Part shown: positions 49,535 to 58,621 of the stretch, piece after piece | Numbering within the stretch: position 1 is the first letter of the stretch | Layout of the letters: every line of letters begins with the position of its first letter | Source of the DNA: Maricaulis sp048269565 | GTDB lineage: Bacteria > Pseudomonadota > Alphaproteobacteria > Caulobacterales > Maricaulaceae | Reading direction: 5' to 3' | Length of the DNA: 64,000 bases | NCBI RefSeq assembly: GCF_048269565.1 | Contig: NZ_JBLXIK010000004.1 | Coordinates: 62,001-126,000 of the forward strand | Notes under the pieces: generated by a model | Database searches by the model: none | The model's input: only the letters and a program-made list of their open reading frames with translations | What the model was told of the DNA's origin: nothing | Position numbers and translations under genes: made by a program

Positions 49535-51574
49535 TCAGCTTTCGTCCTTGTCCCGCTTGCCGGGGCGCCGGGATTTGGGGGTGTCCCCGGCTGAGGCTGT
49601 GTCATCCTCTTCCGGCGGCATGCTCGAGAGCAGGTCCTTCCAGCGCCAGCCCGGCTCGCTCGCGGCCTGGCGGCCGCCACGTTCGGGGAAGCCGACACTG
49701 CTTTCAACTGCGCGTGGTGCAGAGCGCCGGGGTTGGCCGCCGGTGAGCGGGGTGTTCATGTCCTCACTGATTTCGGACGCGTCGGCCTGCGACGCATCGT
49801 CTTCGGCGGGCTTGCGCTTGCGGCCGGCCAGCGGGTCGGGCAGCTCATTGCTGCCCAGGTCCGGCGCGCGCCGTCCACCGGCGACGGACCCCATGCGCAA
49901 CATGAAGTCGCTGAGCAGTTCGTAATTCTGACGGATGCGTGCCTGGAAGGCGGCATCGATTTCCTGGGATTCCTCGGCTGCGACCATGGCGGCGGCATTG
50001 AGCCCTTCCAGGCCGCGGCGCAGTGCGTCGGCAGCTTCCTGGGCGCGCTCGCGTGCCATCACCGGCAATTCGGCGAGCCGGTCGGTCATGCTGTCGATAT
50101 GGCGTTCGACATTCTGGGTCTCGACCCGCGCCGAGGCCAGTACGGCCTCCAGCCGGCGCTTGACGGATTCGGCGGTTTCGTCCGCCACCTGCGAGGCGCG
50201 CGCGGTCAGCTTGTCGGCTTCGGCGAGGCGTTGCTGGAAGGCATCGTCGGAGCGCTGCGCTGCGTTGAAGGCGATCTCGTTGGAATGCTCGACCTTTTGC
50301 GTCACCGCTTCGGCCTGGGCCTCGATGGCCTCGATCGCCGCTTCGGAAATCGACTTGGCTTCCTGGGCTGCCGCGACCAGGCGGGCCAGTGCCGCCTCGT
50401 GCTCGCGCGCGGCGTATTCGGATTCGGAGCGTACGCGCCCGGCCAGGCTGTGGGCGCGTTCAAGGGCTTCATCGACGGACTTCTTGAACGCCGCGGCACC
50501 ATTGGTCGAGGCCGAGGTGAGGGCGTCGGCACCGTCGCGCGCTGTCGTCGCCATCACTTCGAGCTCGGCGCGATGGAAGTCGAGCGCGGCGGCGATCTTT
50601 TCCTGCTCCTTGCGCAGCGCCTCACCGGCTTCGCTCAAGCGGCTGCGATGCTTGACATAGGCGGCGTCGAGATCTTCCGAGCGCCCCTTGAGGGTGTCGG
50701 ACAGTTCGTGCAGATGCGCCGTGCGTTCAGACAGTTTCGTCGCGACGATATTGGAGCGCTCGGTGACGGAATCGCCAGCATCCTGCAGGCTCTCAACGCT
50801 GGCGAGAATGCGGCGGCCGCTATCACTGGCCTGGTTGGAGGCCAGCTCGGCTGCGGCGGCGACCATTTTGGACTGGTCGGAGATCGCGGCGGCAATCAGG
50901 GCGGCCTTGTCGTCGAGGGATTCGGACACCTCGCCGAGGCGCAGACGTTCCTTGCGCAGCCCCTTGAGCAATTCCTCGGTCCGGTCGCGGGCGTCGGTGG
51001 CCGAGAGCTCGAGGGATTCAGCGTGATGGCTGATGACTTCTTCCATCGCGGCGAGGCGGGCGAGGGCGCTTTCCAGCGCCGAATTGATACGGTCGACCTC
51101 TCCGGTGACGGCCTGGGACAGGGTCTGGACCTCGTGGCGCGCGTAGTGAGCCGGCTCGGACAGGCGGCGGATGGCGTGCTCGACGCGGCGGGTATTGTGG
51201 GCATTGCGCACCACTTCGCGCGCCATGAGACCGCTCATGATGAACAGCAGGGCCGGCGCGATGGCGAAGACGGCGAGGCCGGTCAATTGCCCGAAACCGT
51301 ATTGCCCGAGGCGTTCCAGCGATTGCACGCCGAGCGCGCCCCAGATGAAGGCCGTGGCGCCACCGACCCAGAGCAGGGCAAAGCTGTTGGCCAGCCAGAT
51401 CAGCCATGCACCGCCCGGGTGCTCGCCCGCCGGTGCCGGTTCACGCGGCTCGATGGCTGGCGATTCGGCGGTGGCGGCCGAAGCCGCGCTCGCGGCGATG
51501 GCCTGTTCGGCCTGTTGCTCGGCCAATTCGAATTCGGCGAGGTGGACTGATTTTTCTAGCGTTTTATCGGTCAT
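49535..51574 (-). CDS. Large coiled-coil membrane protein, TipN-like polarity factor candidate
   Basis: A 679-residue protein: an acidic N-terminal tail, two membrane helices (WLIWLANSFALLWVGGATAF and GLAVFAIAPALLFIMSGLMA), then some 450 residues of coiled coil (e.g. SLDDKAALIAAAISDQSKMV) and a charged, low-complexity tail (Arg, Lys, Asp, Glu). This plan matches Caulobacter TipN, which marks the new pole and positions the flagellum and ParA. Assignment rests on architecture and taxon; TipN is longer (about 880 residues). An upstream frame to 51649 exists, but MTDKTLEKSVHL at 51574 is preferred. Confidence 0.65.
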   Translation of the reverse strand: MTDKTLEKSVHLAEFELAEQQAEQAIAASAASAATAESPAIEPREPAPAGEHPGGAWLIWLANSFALLWVGGATAFIWGALGVQSLERLGQYGFGQLTGLAVFAIAPALLFIMSGLMAREVVRNAHNTRRVEHAIRRLSEPAHYARHEVQTLSQAVTGEVDRINSALESALARLAAMEEVISHHAESLELSATDARDRTEELLKGLRKERLRLGEVSESLDDKAALIAAAISDQSKMVAAAAELASNQASDSGRRILASVESLQDAGDSVTERSNIVATKLSERTAHLHELSDTLKGRSEDLDAAYVKHRSRLSEAGEALRKEQEKIAAALDFHRAELEVMATTARDGADALTSASTNGAAAFKKSVDEALERAHSLAGRVRSESEYAAREHEAALARLVAAAQEAKSISEAAIEAIEAQAEAVTQKVEHSNEIAFNAAQRSDDAFQQRLAEADKLTARASQVADETAESVKRRLEAVLASARVETQNVERHIDSMTDRLAELPVMARERAQEAADALRRGLEGLNAAAMVAAEESQEIDAAFQARIRQNYELLSDFMLRMGSVAGGRRAPDLGSNELPDPLAGRKRKPAEDDASQADASEISEDMNTPLTGGQPRRSAPRAVESSVGFPERGGRQAASEPGWRWKDLLSSMPPEEDDTASAGDTPKSRRPGKRDKDES

Positions 51575-51746
51575 ATTGCGCTCTATCGGGCCGTGAAACG
51601 TGATCGCTCCCGGACGGGGTATGCGGACAGATGGGCTCAAAGAAGCCATTGTGGCAGATGATAGCCGCAGACGCGCGCAATCGACACAGATAATCTATGC
51701 GAAATGGATGTTTGGCTGTGGCGGCCCGCCCCGGAGGGGCTGCGGG

Positions 51747-52010
51747 CTAGCTGTCATAATGGTCTGACGGTGTGACGAAGACCGGCGTGGCGTTGCGGAT
51801 CAGGACCTCGGAACCGGCCAGGCAGTCTCCGCTCGATACCCGCGTGCCCATGGATCTATCGGCGGCCAGTTCTGGATGCCAGGATATGACCTGGCGAAAC
51901 TCGGTCGGTTCGGATGTCGAGCAGGGCTGGGGCGGGGAATAGGCGATGCCAAGGACCGACAGACCGGCCACGGCAAACCATTCAATCAGGGATACCAGAA
52001 GCTGGATCAT
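51747..52010 (-). CDS. Small membrane-anchored hypothetical protein (87 aa)
   Basis: The frame starts MIQLLVSLIEWFAVAGLSVL with one hydrophobic N-terminal helix, followed by a Pro/Ser-rich segment with two cysteines (PPQPCSTSEPTEF and SGDCLAGSEV), likely a small periplasmic tail. No family is recognised. It is flanked by the TipN-like and DUF418 genes and has an AT-richer promoter region beyond 52010. Confidence 0.5.
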   Translation of the reverse strand: MIQLLVSLIEWFAVAGLSVLGIAYSPPQPCSTSEPTEFRQVISWHPELAADRSMGTRVSSGDCLAGSEVLIRNATPVFVTPSDHYDS

Positions 52011-52158
52011 GACGTATTCGCACCCCAGAGCGTTCGCGCATGCGTGAGTGAGTTATGAATATTCTTGAGACTCGATACAATTCCCCAAACGGGGCAAGGT
52101 CGTGAATTCTCCGTAAGAATATGGCGGAAACCGGGCGAAATCGCCCCAGGGGAGCAAA

Positions 52159-53349
52159 ATGCCGGAAAATGCGCCATCCCGCCGTCATGACACGCTCGAC
52201 GCCCTGCGGGGTTTCGCTGTGCTGGCCATGCTCGCCGTCAATGTCCAGCTGTTTGCGATGGTCTGGATTGCGGCTGATATACCGGGTCTGCAGACGGATT
52301 TTTCCGGCTGGGGCAATCGGGCGATCTGGCTGGTGACCCAGAGCCTGGTCTCGCAATCGGGCACAACCCTGTTCATCACCCTGTTCGGCGCTGCCCTCGT
52401 CCTGAGCGCCCAGGCGGCGCGGGAGAATCCGGTCCGGCACTGGCCGCGCCTGAGCTGGCTGCTCCTGCTGGGCCTGCTGCACGCCTATCTGTTCTGGTAT
52501 GGCGACATGCTGGTGCCGCTCGCCCTGGTGGCGATGATTGTCGTGGCGGCCAATGGCATGACGCTGCGCGGGCTTTGGGGGCTCGGACTTGGATTGCTCG
52601 GCTTCACCGGGCTGATGCTGTTGGCGGGCAGTGCGATTGGCGGGTTGATCGGTTCCCGGATCACGGCGGCTGAGGCGATGGGCTTCAATCCCGAGGCGAT
52701 CGCCGGGATCGAGACGCTCTACCGCACCGGGTTTTTCGCCCGGCTCGGCTATAATATGAGCATCGCGCTGCAGTCGGAAATGATGCAGATCGTGTTCATG
52801 AGCGGGCGCATTGCCGGTTGCATGCTGCTCGGCATGGCCGGGCTGCGCAGCGGTTTTCTCACCGGGCAATGGCCCATCCGGCACTACGCCTGGATCGCCG
52901 GTGCCGCCTTGTTGCTGGGTGTCGGGCTTTGCCTTGCGGGGGCCTGGAACGCGCTCGCCACAGGCTTTTCGCCCGCCAGCGTGCTGCAAAACCGGGTGGC
53001 GCAGTATTTCGGCAGTCTGGTGCTGGCCCTGGGTTATGCGGCGGCCTTCATGCTGGTGGCCAAGCTTGATCTTGCCGGTGCCGGACGGGCGGCGCTGGCC
53101 GCGGTCGGGCGGATGCCGATCAGCAATTACCTGTTCCAGACCCTGGTGATGACGCTGATCTTCACCGGTTTTCCCGGGCTGGGCCAGTTTGGCCAGATCG
53201 ACCGGATGGGCCAGGCGTTGATCGTGCTTTCGGTCTGGGTCGCCCAGGTCTTCGGCTCGATCTTCTGGCTGCAGCGCTATCGCTATGGTCCGGTGGAATG
53301 GCTGTGGCGCTCGCTCGCGGCCGGCCGGCCGCAAGTCTGGCGGGCCTAA
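52159..53349 (+). CDS. DUF418 family membrane protein
   Basis: A 396-residue protein with about ten membrane helices. The N terminus RHDTLDALRGFAVLAMLAVN is the signature start of the DUF418/acyltransferase-like family (R-x-x-x-L-D-x-L-R-G-x-A), and NYLFQTLVMTLIFTGFPGLG resembles the conserved late helix. Length and helix pattern fit. Members are related in fold to membrane acyltransferases; no substrate is known. It is monocistronic here, convergent with the isomerase gene. Confidence 0.88.
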   Translation: MPENAPSRRHDTLDALRGFAVLAMLAVNVQLFAMVWIAADIPGLQTDFSGWGNRAIWLVTQSLVSQSGTTLFITLFGAALVLSAQAARENPVRHWPRLSWLLLLGLLHAYLFWYGDMLVPLALVAMIVVAANGMTLRGLWGLGLGLLGFTGLMLLAGSAIGGLIGSRITAAEAMGFNPEAIAGIETLYRTGFFARLGYNMSIALQSEMMQIVFMSGRIAGCMLLGMAGLRSGFLTGQWPIRHYAWIAGAALLLGVGLCLAGAWNALATGFSPASVLQNRVAQYFGSLVLALGYAAAFMLVAKLDLAGAGRAALAAVGRMPISNYLFQTLVMTLIFTGFPGLGQFGQIDRMGQALIVLSVWVAQVFGSIFWLQRYRYGPVEWLWRSLAAGRPQVWRA

Positions 53350-53365
53350 CGGCCGCGGGCCGCAA

Positions 53366-54010
53366 TCATTCGGCGTCGGGCTGGTTCTCCGGCATGGCGC
53401 GCTGGAATTCCGGCAGCGCCAGACAGGCCGCCTCGGCCGCCATCAGGGTCGGGAAGGCGTCAAGATCGACCTCCCAGCGGCGGGCATTGACCAGTTGCGG
53501 CAGCAGATAGACCTCCGCCATCCCCGGCTTGTCGCCATGCAGGAAGGCCGTGTTGCGTGCGACACCGGCAACCAGTGTCTCCAGCGCGGCCAGCCCCGAC
53601 CGGGTCCAGCGATGCGCCCAGGCTTTCATGCCTTCGGGGCCTTGGCCGAGATCGTTGCCGACCGCCTTCAGCACCCGCAAATTCTGCAGCGGGTGCGTGT
53701 CACAGCCGATCACCGCGGCCCAGGCGCGGACCCGGCAGCGCTCGATCGGGTCGGCGGGCAGCAGCGCCGGCTGAGGCCAGGTTTCCTCGATCCATTCCAG
53801 GATGGCGGGCGATTGCATCAATCGCGCCTCGCCATATTCGAGCACCGGCACCAGGCCCTGCGGCTGCATGGCGCGCCAGGCCTCGCTCGATTGCTCACCG
53901 GTCTTCAGGTTGATCGCGACCTGGTCGTATTCGACGCCCTTGAGATTGAGGGCGATGCGTAGCCGGTAGGCGGCGCCGGAGCGCCAATAGCCATAGAGTA
54001 CGGGTTTCAT
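53366..54010 (-). CDS. maiA: Maleylacetoacetate isomerase (zeta-class GST)
   Basis: A 214-residue zeta-class glutathione transferase that isomerises maleylacetoacetate or maleylpyruvate in aromatic acid catabolism. The N-terminal thioredoxin-like domain reads MKPVLYGYWRSGAAYRLRIA and the cis-Pro loop QGLVPVLEYGEARLMQSPAI is intact; the helical C-terminal domain contains IGCDTHPLQNLRVL. The SSCSxR active-site motif of the family is SGAAYR here: the first Ser is kept, the second Ser and the Cys are Gly and Ala. It lies 23 bases after the hydrolase gene. Confidence 0.85.
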   Translation of the reverse strand: MKPVLYGYWRSGAAYRLRIALNLKGVEYDQVAINLKTGEQSSEAWRAMQPQGLVPVLEYGEARLMQSPAILEWIEETWPQPALLPADPIERCRVRAWAAVIGCDTHPLQNLRVLKAVGNDLGQGPEGMKAWAHRWTRSGLAALETLVAGVARNTAFLHGDKPGMAEVYLLPQLVNARRWEVDLDAFPTLMAAEAACLALPEFQRAMPENQPDAE

Positions 54011-54033
54011 CGCAGTCTCCTTCGGGCCGGTGC

Positions 54034-54669
54034 TCAGCTGATGCTGAATTCGAGCGTCGGCAGGCCTTCGATTTCGGCCGTGACGCGGTCATCGCGCTGC
54101 AAGGGGCCGACACCGGCCGGGGTGCCGGTGAAGATGAGGTCGCCGGGTTTCAGCGTGAAGTAACGCGACAGCGCCGCCAGCACGCGGCGGGGCGGCAGCA
54201 GCATGTCGGACAGATCGCCGGACTGGCGGCGCACGCCGTTCACTTTCAGCGAAATGGCACCGCGTTCGGGCACAGGGCCGAAGCGCAACAGGCCGACCGG
54301 GGCCGAATTCTCGAACGCCTTGCCAATTTCCCACGGTGCGCCCTTGGCCTTCATCGCCCCCTGCAGGTCGCGCCGGGTCAGGTCGACGCCGACGCCGCAG
54401 CCCATGATCGCGCCGCCATCGCCGAGGGCGAGCACGAGCTCGACCTCGTGATGCAGGTCCGCCGTCGCCGGCGGGTAGGGGATGGTGCGCGCCGTGCTGA
54501 TGGCATCGGCCGGCTTCATGAAGAAGATGGCGTCGGTTTCGGCGCCCATCTCCTTGGCATGTTCGGCATAATTGCGTCCGATGCAGAAGATGCGGCGGAC
54601 GGGGAAGCGCCTCGCATCGCCCTCGATGGGCAGGCTCGGCAGGGCGGGGGTGGGGATGATGTCGGTCAT
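54034..54669 (-). CDS. Fumarylacetoacetate hydrolase family protein
   Basis: A 211-residue protein of the FAH fold, of the short type that cleaves fumarylpyruvate or related diketoacids. Features: RIFCIGRNYAEHAKEMG, FFMKPADAI, ADLHHEVELVLALGDGG (metal-binding E-x-E part), GVDLTRRDLQGAMKAKGAPW and GDLIFTGTPAGVGPL at the end. Paired with a maleylacetoacetate isomerase, it suggests a homogentisate, gentisate or similar ring-cleavage route, though the ring-cleaving dioxygenase is not here. The ATG at 54669 precedes the conserved part. Confidence 0.88.
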   Translation of the reverse strand: MTDIIPTPALPSLPIEGDARRFPVRRIFCIGRNYAEHAKEMGAETDAIFFMKPADAISTARTIPYPPATADLHHEVELVLALGDGGAIMGCGVGVDLTRRDLQGAMKAKGAPWEIGKAFENSAPVGLLRFGPVPERGAISLKVNGVRRQSGDLSDMLLPPRRVLAALSRYFTLKPGDLIFTGTPAGVGPLQRDDRVTAEIEGLPTLEFSIS

Positions 54670-54718
54670 GGATGTGGGATAGCGCGACAGGCAGGTCGGC
54701 GTCGAGCGACATTTGGCT

Positions 54719-54742
54719 TGCCGCTGCAACACGTTTGCGGCA
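54719..54742. promoter_or_regulatory. Candidate operator between the hydrolase and MarR genes
   Basis: An inverted repeat TGCCGC-N12-GCGGCA (54719-54724 and 54737-54742) lies in the 84-base divergent gap and ends 11 bases before the MarR start codon. MarR proteins often bind such dyads in the shared promoter region. This is a guess from position. Confidence 0.3.
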
Positions 54743-54753
54743 CCAGACCGATC

Positions 54754-55260
54754 ATGAATGACGGCCCGACCCAGGACGAGACTGACGCTGCTCCCTTGCG
54801 GCTGGGCGATTACCTGCCCTACCGGCTGGCGATTGCGTCCAACCAGGTCTCGTCCATGGTGGCGCAGGCCTATCAGAGCCGGTTCGGGATCACGATCTGG
54901 GAATGGCGCGTGATCGCCATTCTTGGCGAGGGGCGACCGCTCACCGCCCAGGCCCTGTGTGACGTTACGGCGATGGACAAGGTCTCGGTCAGCCGCGCGG
55001 TGCGCGCCCTGGCCGATCGCGGCCTGATCAGCCGGTCACACAATGCCGCCGACCGCCGGTCGCGTCTGCTGGCTTTGACGTCCGGCGGGCAGGCGATCTA
55101 TGCCGAGATTGCACCGGTGGCACTGGCCGCCGAGCGCGACCTGCTCGCAGGCCTGTCGCCGGGCGATGTCGCGCAGCTCGCCGATCTGCTCGACCGGCTG
55201 CGGGATCGCGCGCGTGAGCTCAAGTCGCGATCACCTGGATCGCCTCGCGCCGGGCGTTGA
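54754..55260 (+). CDS. MarR-family transcriptional regulator
   Basis: A 168-residue winged-helix dimer. RFGITIWEWRVIAILGEGRP, LTAQALCDVTAMDKVSVSRA, VRALADRGLISRSHNAADRR and SRLLALTSGG show the recognition helix and the D-x-R wing of MarR proteins. The divergent position to the hydrolase/isomerase pair, 84 bases apart, suggests it controls that operon, probably responding to an aromatic acid. Its 3' end overlaps the convergent PqiA-like gene by 41 bases. Confidence 0.9.
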   Translation: MNDGPTQDETDAAPLRLGDYLPYRLAIASNQVSSMVAQAYQSRFGITIWEWRVIAILGEGRPLTAQALCDVTAMDKVSVSRAVRALADRGLISRSHNAADRRSRLLALTSGGQAIYAEIAPVALAAERDLLAGLSPGDVAQLADLLDRLRDRARELKSRSPGSPRAGR

Positions 55261-55753
55261 GCTGGCTGATGATGCGGCCGGAGGCGAGCATGGCCAGGAT
55301 CGTGGCCGCTGCAAACAGATAGACGCCGGGCAGGGTCGAGGCCGCGAAGACGAGATTGTCGCGTACGCCGAAAATCACCAGCGCCAGCACCAGCACATCC
55401 GCCATTGACCATTTGCCCAGGCGTTCGAGCCAGCGCAGATTCCGGCCGCCGGCGTCCGGCGTACGGGAAAATTGCAGCCGCCACATCCAGACCAGCTTGA
55501 AGCCCGGAAACGCGACCGAGAAGCCCAGTACGGCGGCGGCGAGCAGGTATTCGCCGTCCTGCAGCAGGGCCCATCCAAAGCCGAGAATGGAGTGCTCGCC
55601 GCTCCACAGACCGAATGACGTGGTCTTCAGCGCCGGCAGGAGCAGGCCGAGAGGCAGGAGGATAGAGCCCAGGACCAGCAGCGCCGTCGTGGTCTGTCCG
55701 GCCCGCTGATCGGCAAGGGCGCCGCGCGCGATGTCTTCCCCGACTTTCCCCAT
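55220..55753 (-). CDS. PqiA-like membrane protein
   Basis: A 177-residue membrane protein with four hydrophobic helices. LPLGLLLPALKTTSFGLWSG, LLQDGEYLLAAAVLGFSVAF, PGFKLVWMWRLQF and WLERLGKWSMADVLVLALVI are in the pattern of the paraquat-inducible protein A domain (GL..P, P..K, LG+WSM-DV). It is a single PqiA domain, half the length of E. coli PqiA, without the zinc ribbon. It may be an envelope factor related to MCE systems. Start at the ATG at 55753; 15 codons of upstream frame are ignored. Confidence 0.8.
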   Translation of the reverse strand: MGKVGEDIARGALADQRAGQTTTALLVLGSILLPLGLLLPALKTTSFGLWSGEHSILGFGWALLQDGEYLLAAAVLGFSVAFPGFKLVWMWRLQFSRTPDAGGRNLRWLERLGKWSMADVLVLALVIFGVRDNLVFAASTLPGVYLFAAATILAMLASGRIISQLNARREAIQVIAT

Positions 55754-55935
55754 GAGAGATTCATTGCCCCTAAAGCAGGCCAAGTAACGACAAGTCAAAA
55801 AGCGATTCTGCCAACGCGGTGCTTCAGGTAATAACGTATTACTCGCAATAAGGACATGGTTAAGAGTGGGAAACTAAAGAAACTGTCGACACGCAATCTC
55901 CCCCCGGGTGTCATCGTGAAAGGACAGGATTCCCA

Positions 55936-56445
55936 ATGAAAAAACTCCTACTGACAGTCCTCGCGGGCGCGCTCCTGACGGCGCCGGCCATGGCTGAAAC
56001 CACCCAGCGTGACCTCGAGGTTATCGGCCGCGCCCTGGGCTTTGTTGAGGGCGCAAGCGGCAGCAGCCGCGTTGTCGCAATTGTTTATGATCCCGGCAGC
56101 GAAGCCGAAGCCCAGGCCCTCGCCGCAACAATGGGTGGCGGCCTGTCCGCTGGCCGCGTCACGCTTACCCCCCGTCTCGTTGCCGCTTCCGATACCGCCA
56201 GTCTGGCCGGTGCCGACGCGGCCGTGCTGCTGGGCTCCGCTGCCGGCGATGCCGGTGTGTTTGCCGCCACCAGCGCCAATGGCGTGATGAGCGTTTCCAC
56301 TGACATGAGCTGTGTTGAAGCCGGCCAATGCGTGATGGGCGTCCAGAGCGCACCGTCGGTGCGGATCGTCGTTAATGGCGGCGCGGCTTCGGCCTCATCG
56401 ATCTCCTTCGCAGCGGCCTTCGCAATGATGGTTGAAGAAATCTAG
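55936..56445 (+). CDS. Periplasmic YfiR-like protein
   Basis: A 169-residue exported protein with signal peptide MKKLLLTVLAGALLTAPAMA. The mature part contains SRVVAIVYDPGSEAEAQALA, then DTASLAGADAAVLLGSAAGD, MSVSTDMSCVEAGQCVMGVQ and PSVRIVVNGGAASASSISFA, AAFAMMVEEI. The C-terminal segment (two Cys, S-V-x-I-x-V-N, F..AF.MM) is like the YfiR/DUF4154 fold, often coded next to TonB receptors and signalling proteins. The ATG follows AAGGACAGG. It is 29 bases before the TonB receptor gene. Confidence 0.75.
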   Translation: MKKLLLTVLAGALLTAPAMAETTQRDLEVIGRALGFVEGASGSSRVVAIVYDPGSEAEAQALAATMGGGLSAGRVTLTPRLVAASDTASLAGADAAVLLGSAAGDAGVFAATSANGVMSVSTDMSCVEAGQCVMGVQSAPSVRIVVNGGAASASSISFAAAFAMMVEEI

Positions 56446-56474
56446 GTGGGCAGAAGCCCGAACGAGGACATATC

Positions 56475-58499
56475 ATGAAAACGACTACCCTTCTGACGAC
56501 GATTTCCGCATTCGCGCTCTCGGCCGCTTTCAGCGCCGGCGTGTCTGCACAACAGCTCGACTACACCTCGATGAGCGAAATGTTCGGCGAGCCGGTTACG
56601 GCCGGCGCCACCGGTGCACCACAGCGCGCATCCGATGTTCCGGCGACGATGATCATCATCACCCAGGACGAGATCGCCCGTTTCCCGGAATACGACATTC
56701 CCGGCATCCTGCGCCATTATGGCGGCGTTGACGTCACCCGTTATGCCTTTGGCGACGGTCAGGTATCCGTTCGTGGGGCCGCGACGGGTTATACGCCGCG
56801 CCTTCTGGTTCTGGTCAATGGCCGTGAAGTCTATCTCGACAGCTATGGCTATACCGCCTGGTCGACCCTGCCGGTCCAGCTCGACGAGATCCAGCAGATC
56901 GAGGTCGTCAAGGGGCCGCAATCGGCGCTGTACGGCTTCAACGCCGTCGCCGGCGTGGTAAACATCATCACCCGCAATCCGATGCATGGCGACTACGCGA
57001 CCATCCGCGCCAATACCGGCACCGATGAATACCAGGGCATCTCGCTCACCGGTGGCCGGCAGATCGGCGAAAACCTCGCCCTGCGGGTCAGCTACGGCGC
57101 CTCGGAAAGCAATGAGTTCGAGACGTTCACCGGCAATGCCAATGCGGGCATTCGCGCGGCAGGCGGCGCGATGTTCGAACGCGAAACCGGTGCTGTTGAA
57201 GCGCGTTACCGGATTTCGAACAAGGTCAGCCTGAGCGGCGAATACACATTCTCCAATGTGGAACACCTGGAGTTTGACTCGATCTATTATGGTGGTCGGT
57301 CCGTCTATGCGCTGAATTCCTATCAGGGCCAGCTTGAGGCCGATACGGACTGGGGCTTCATCACGGCTTCTGCCTTCCGCAATGAGTCCGAGATCGACTA
57401 CAGCTTCGGACCGCTCACAAGCTCGATCAATACCTTCCGGCTGCAGGACCTGATCAGCGTCACGTCCAGCGATATCGTGCGTGTCTCCGTCGAATACCGC
57501 GATGCAACCGCCGCGTCCTTCCCCGACCCGTCGAATGGTGATTTCGGCTATACGACGACCTCTGTGGCCGCCATGTGGAGCCATGATTTCAACGCATCGC
57601 TCGACATGACACTCGCGGCCCGTTTCGACAGCGTCGCCTGGAGCCGTGAGGCTGAGCCAAACCCGGGTCTCTATCCTTACACGCGCGCCGATTATGACCG
57701 TTCGATCGAAGAGCTGAGCTATAATGCGGCCCTCGTCTGGCGCCCACAATCCGGCGGCGCTGTTCGCGCCACGGCTGCGCGCGGTGTTCAGGCGCCGACC
57801 ATGTTCGACATGGGCTTCACCCTGCCAGTCGATATGGGGGGCGGCTTTACGGTGGCCCTGCTCGGCGACCCGTCGATCGAGCCCTCCATCGTGACCAATT
57901 ACGAGCTCGCCTATGACCGTAGCCTGAGCCCGACGATCACGCTGCGGGCGGCGGTCTTCTACCAGGAAACCCAGGATGTGAAGGGCACATTTGGTGGGGC
58001 ACCGGATCTGTTGCCGCCCAATGCACCGGTCGTGAGCTTCACCTTCGCCAACCGGGGCGACACGAATGTTGCCGGCGCTGAAGTGACCCTGGCCGGCCGG
58101 CCGGCGGGTGGCTGGGTCTGGGACGTCAACTATACCTACAAGACTGTTGAGGACGATCTGTCGGCATTCAGCTTCTATACGCCGCTGAATTTCGAAGCCG
58201 CGACGCCGAGCCATCTCGCCAATGCACACCTCGGCTGGACCAATGGACGCATCACCGTCGATGGCTATGCCAACTACGTGTCCGACATCGAAATGCCGGT
58301 GCAGGGCACTTTCGGTGCGATCAATCTCGTGCCAATCGACAGTCAGCTCGCGGTGTCGTTCCGCGGTGCCTACCAGGTCAATGACCACTTCACGGTCGCC
58401 CTGAACGCCCAGAACGCCAATTATGACGATCCGCAGGTGACCAACACGTTCGGCCAGAATGAAAGCCGCTTCTGGCTTTCCTTTGCCGCCGGCTTCTAA
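56475..58499 (+). CDS. TonB-dependent outer membrane receptor
   Basis: A 674-residue beta-barrel receptor. Signal peptide up to about SAQQ, plug domain (about 45-165) with DVPATMIIITQDEIARFPEY, DIPGILRHYGGVDVTR, VSVRGAATGYTPRLLVLVNG and EVVKGPQSALYGFNAVAGVV, NIITR, then the 22-stranded barrel ending ESRFWLSFAAGF with a terminal Phe. The plug resembles vitamin B12 or colicin receptors; the ligand is unknown. It lies between the YfiR-like and chemoreceptor genes on the same strand. Confidence 0.92.
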   Translation: MKTTTLLTTISAFALSAAFSAGVSAQQLDYTSMSEMFGEPVTAGATGAPQRASDVPATMIIITQDEIARFPEYDIPGILRHYGGVDVTRYAFGDGQVSVRGAATGYTPRLLVLVNGREVYLDSYGYTAWSTLPVQLDEIQQIEVVKGPQSALYGFNAVAGVVNIITRNPMHGDYATIRANTGTDEYQGISLTGGRQIGENLALRVSYGASESNEFETFTGNANAGIRAAGGAMFERETGAVEARYRISNKVSLSGEYTFSNVEHLEFDSIYYGGRSVYALNSYQGQLEADTDWGFITASAFRNESEIDYSFGPLTSSINTFRLQDLISVTSSDIVRVSVEYRDATAASFPDPSNGDFGYTTTSVAAMWSHDFNASLDMTLAARFDSVAWSREAEPNPGLYPYTRADYDRSIEELSYNAALVWRPQSGGAVRATAARGVQAPTMFDMGFTLPVDMGGGFTVALLGDPSIEPSIVTNYELAYDRSLSPTITLRAAVFYQETQDVKGTFGGAPDLLPPNAPVVSFTFANRGDTNVAGAEVTLAGRPAGGWVWDVNYTYKTVEDDLSAFSFYTPLNFEAATPSHLANAHLGWTNGRITVDGYANYVSDIEMPVQGTFGAINLVPIDSQLAVSFRGAYQVNDHFTVALNAQNANYDDPQVTNTFGQNESRFWLSFAAGF

Positions 58500-58512
58500 C
58501 GCATGAACCGAG

Positions 58513-58544
58513 TAACGCCCCGGTGCACAAACACCGGGGCGTTA
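58513..58544. terminator. 13-bp perfect hairpin between receptor and chemoreceptor genes
   Basis: TAACGCCCCGGTG (58513-58525) and its exact complement (58532-58544) enclose a six-base loop CACAAA, 13 bases after the receptor stop. No T run follows on the plus strand, so partial termination or mRNA protection is as likely as full termination. Confidence 0.55.
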
Positions 58545-58621
58545 ACTCTGACTTCAAAGATTTCAGCGGATCGTTCAAACAAGGCGATTCGCATTTGCGG
58601 ACTGACCGGCAGGAGGGCCCG

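Noticed and set aside
49733..51550. A 605-codon plus-strand open frame opposite the TipN-like gene
   Set aside because: It is rich in Gly, Val and Phe as expected for the complement of an Ala/Glu/Arg coiled-coil gene; no family match.
56442..58388. A 648-codon open frame antisense to the TonB receptor gene
   Set aside because: It mirrors the codon structure of the receptor gene on the opposite strand and resembles no family; long antisense frames are common in GC-rich DNA.
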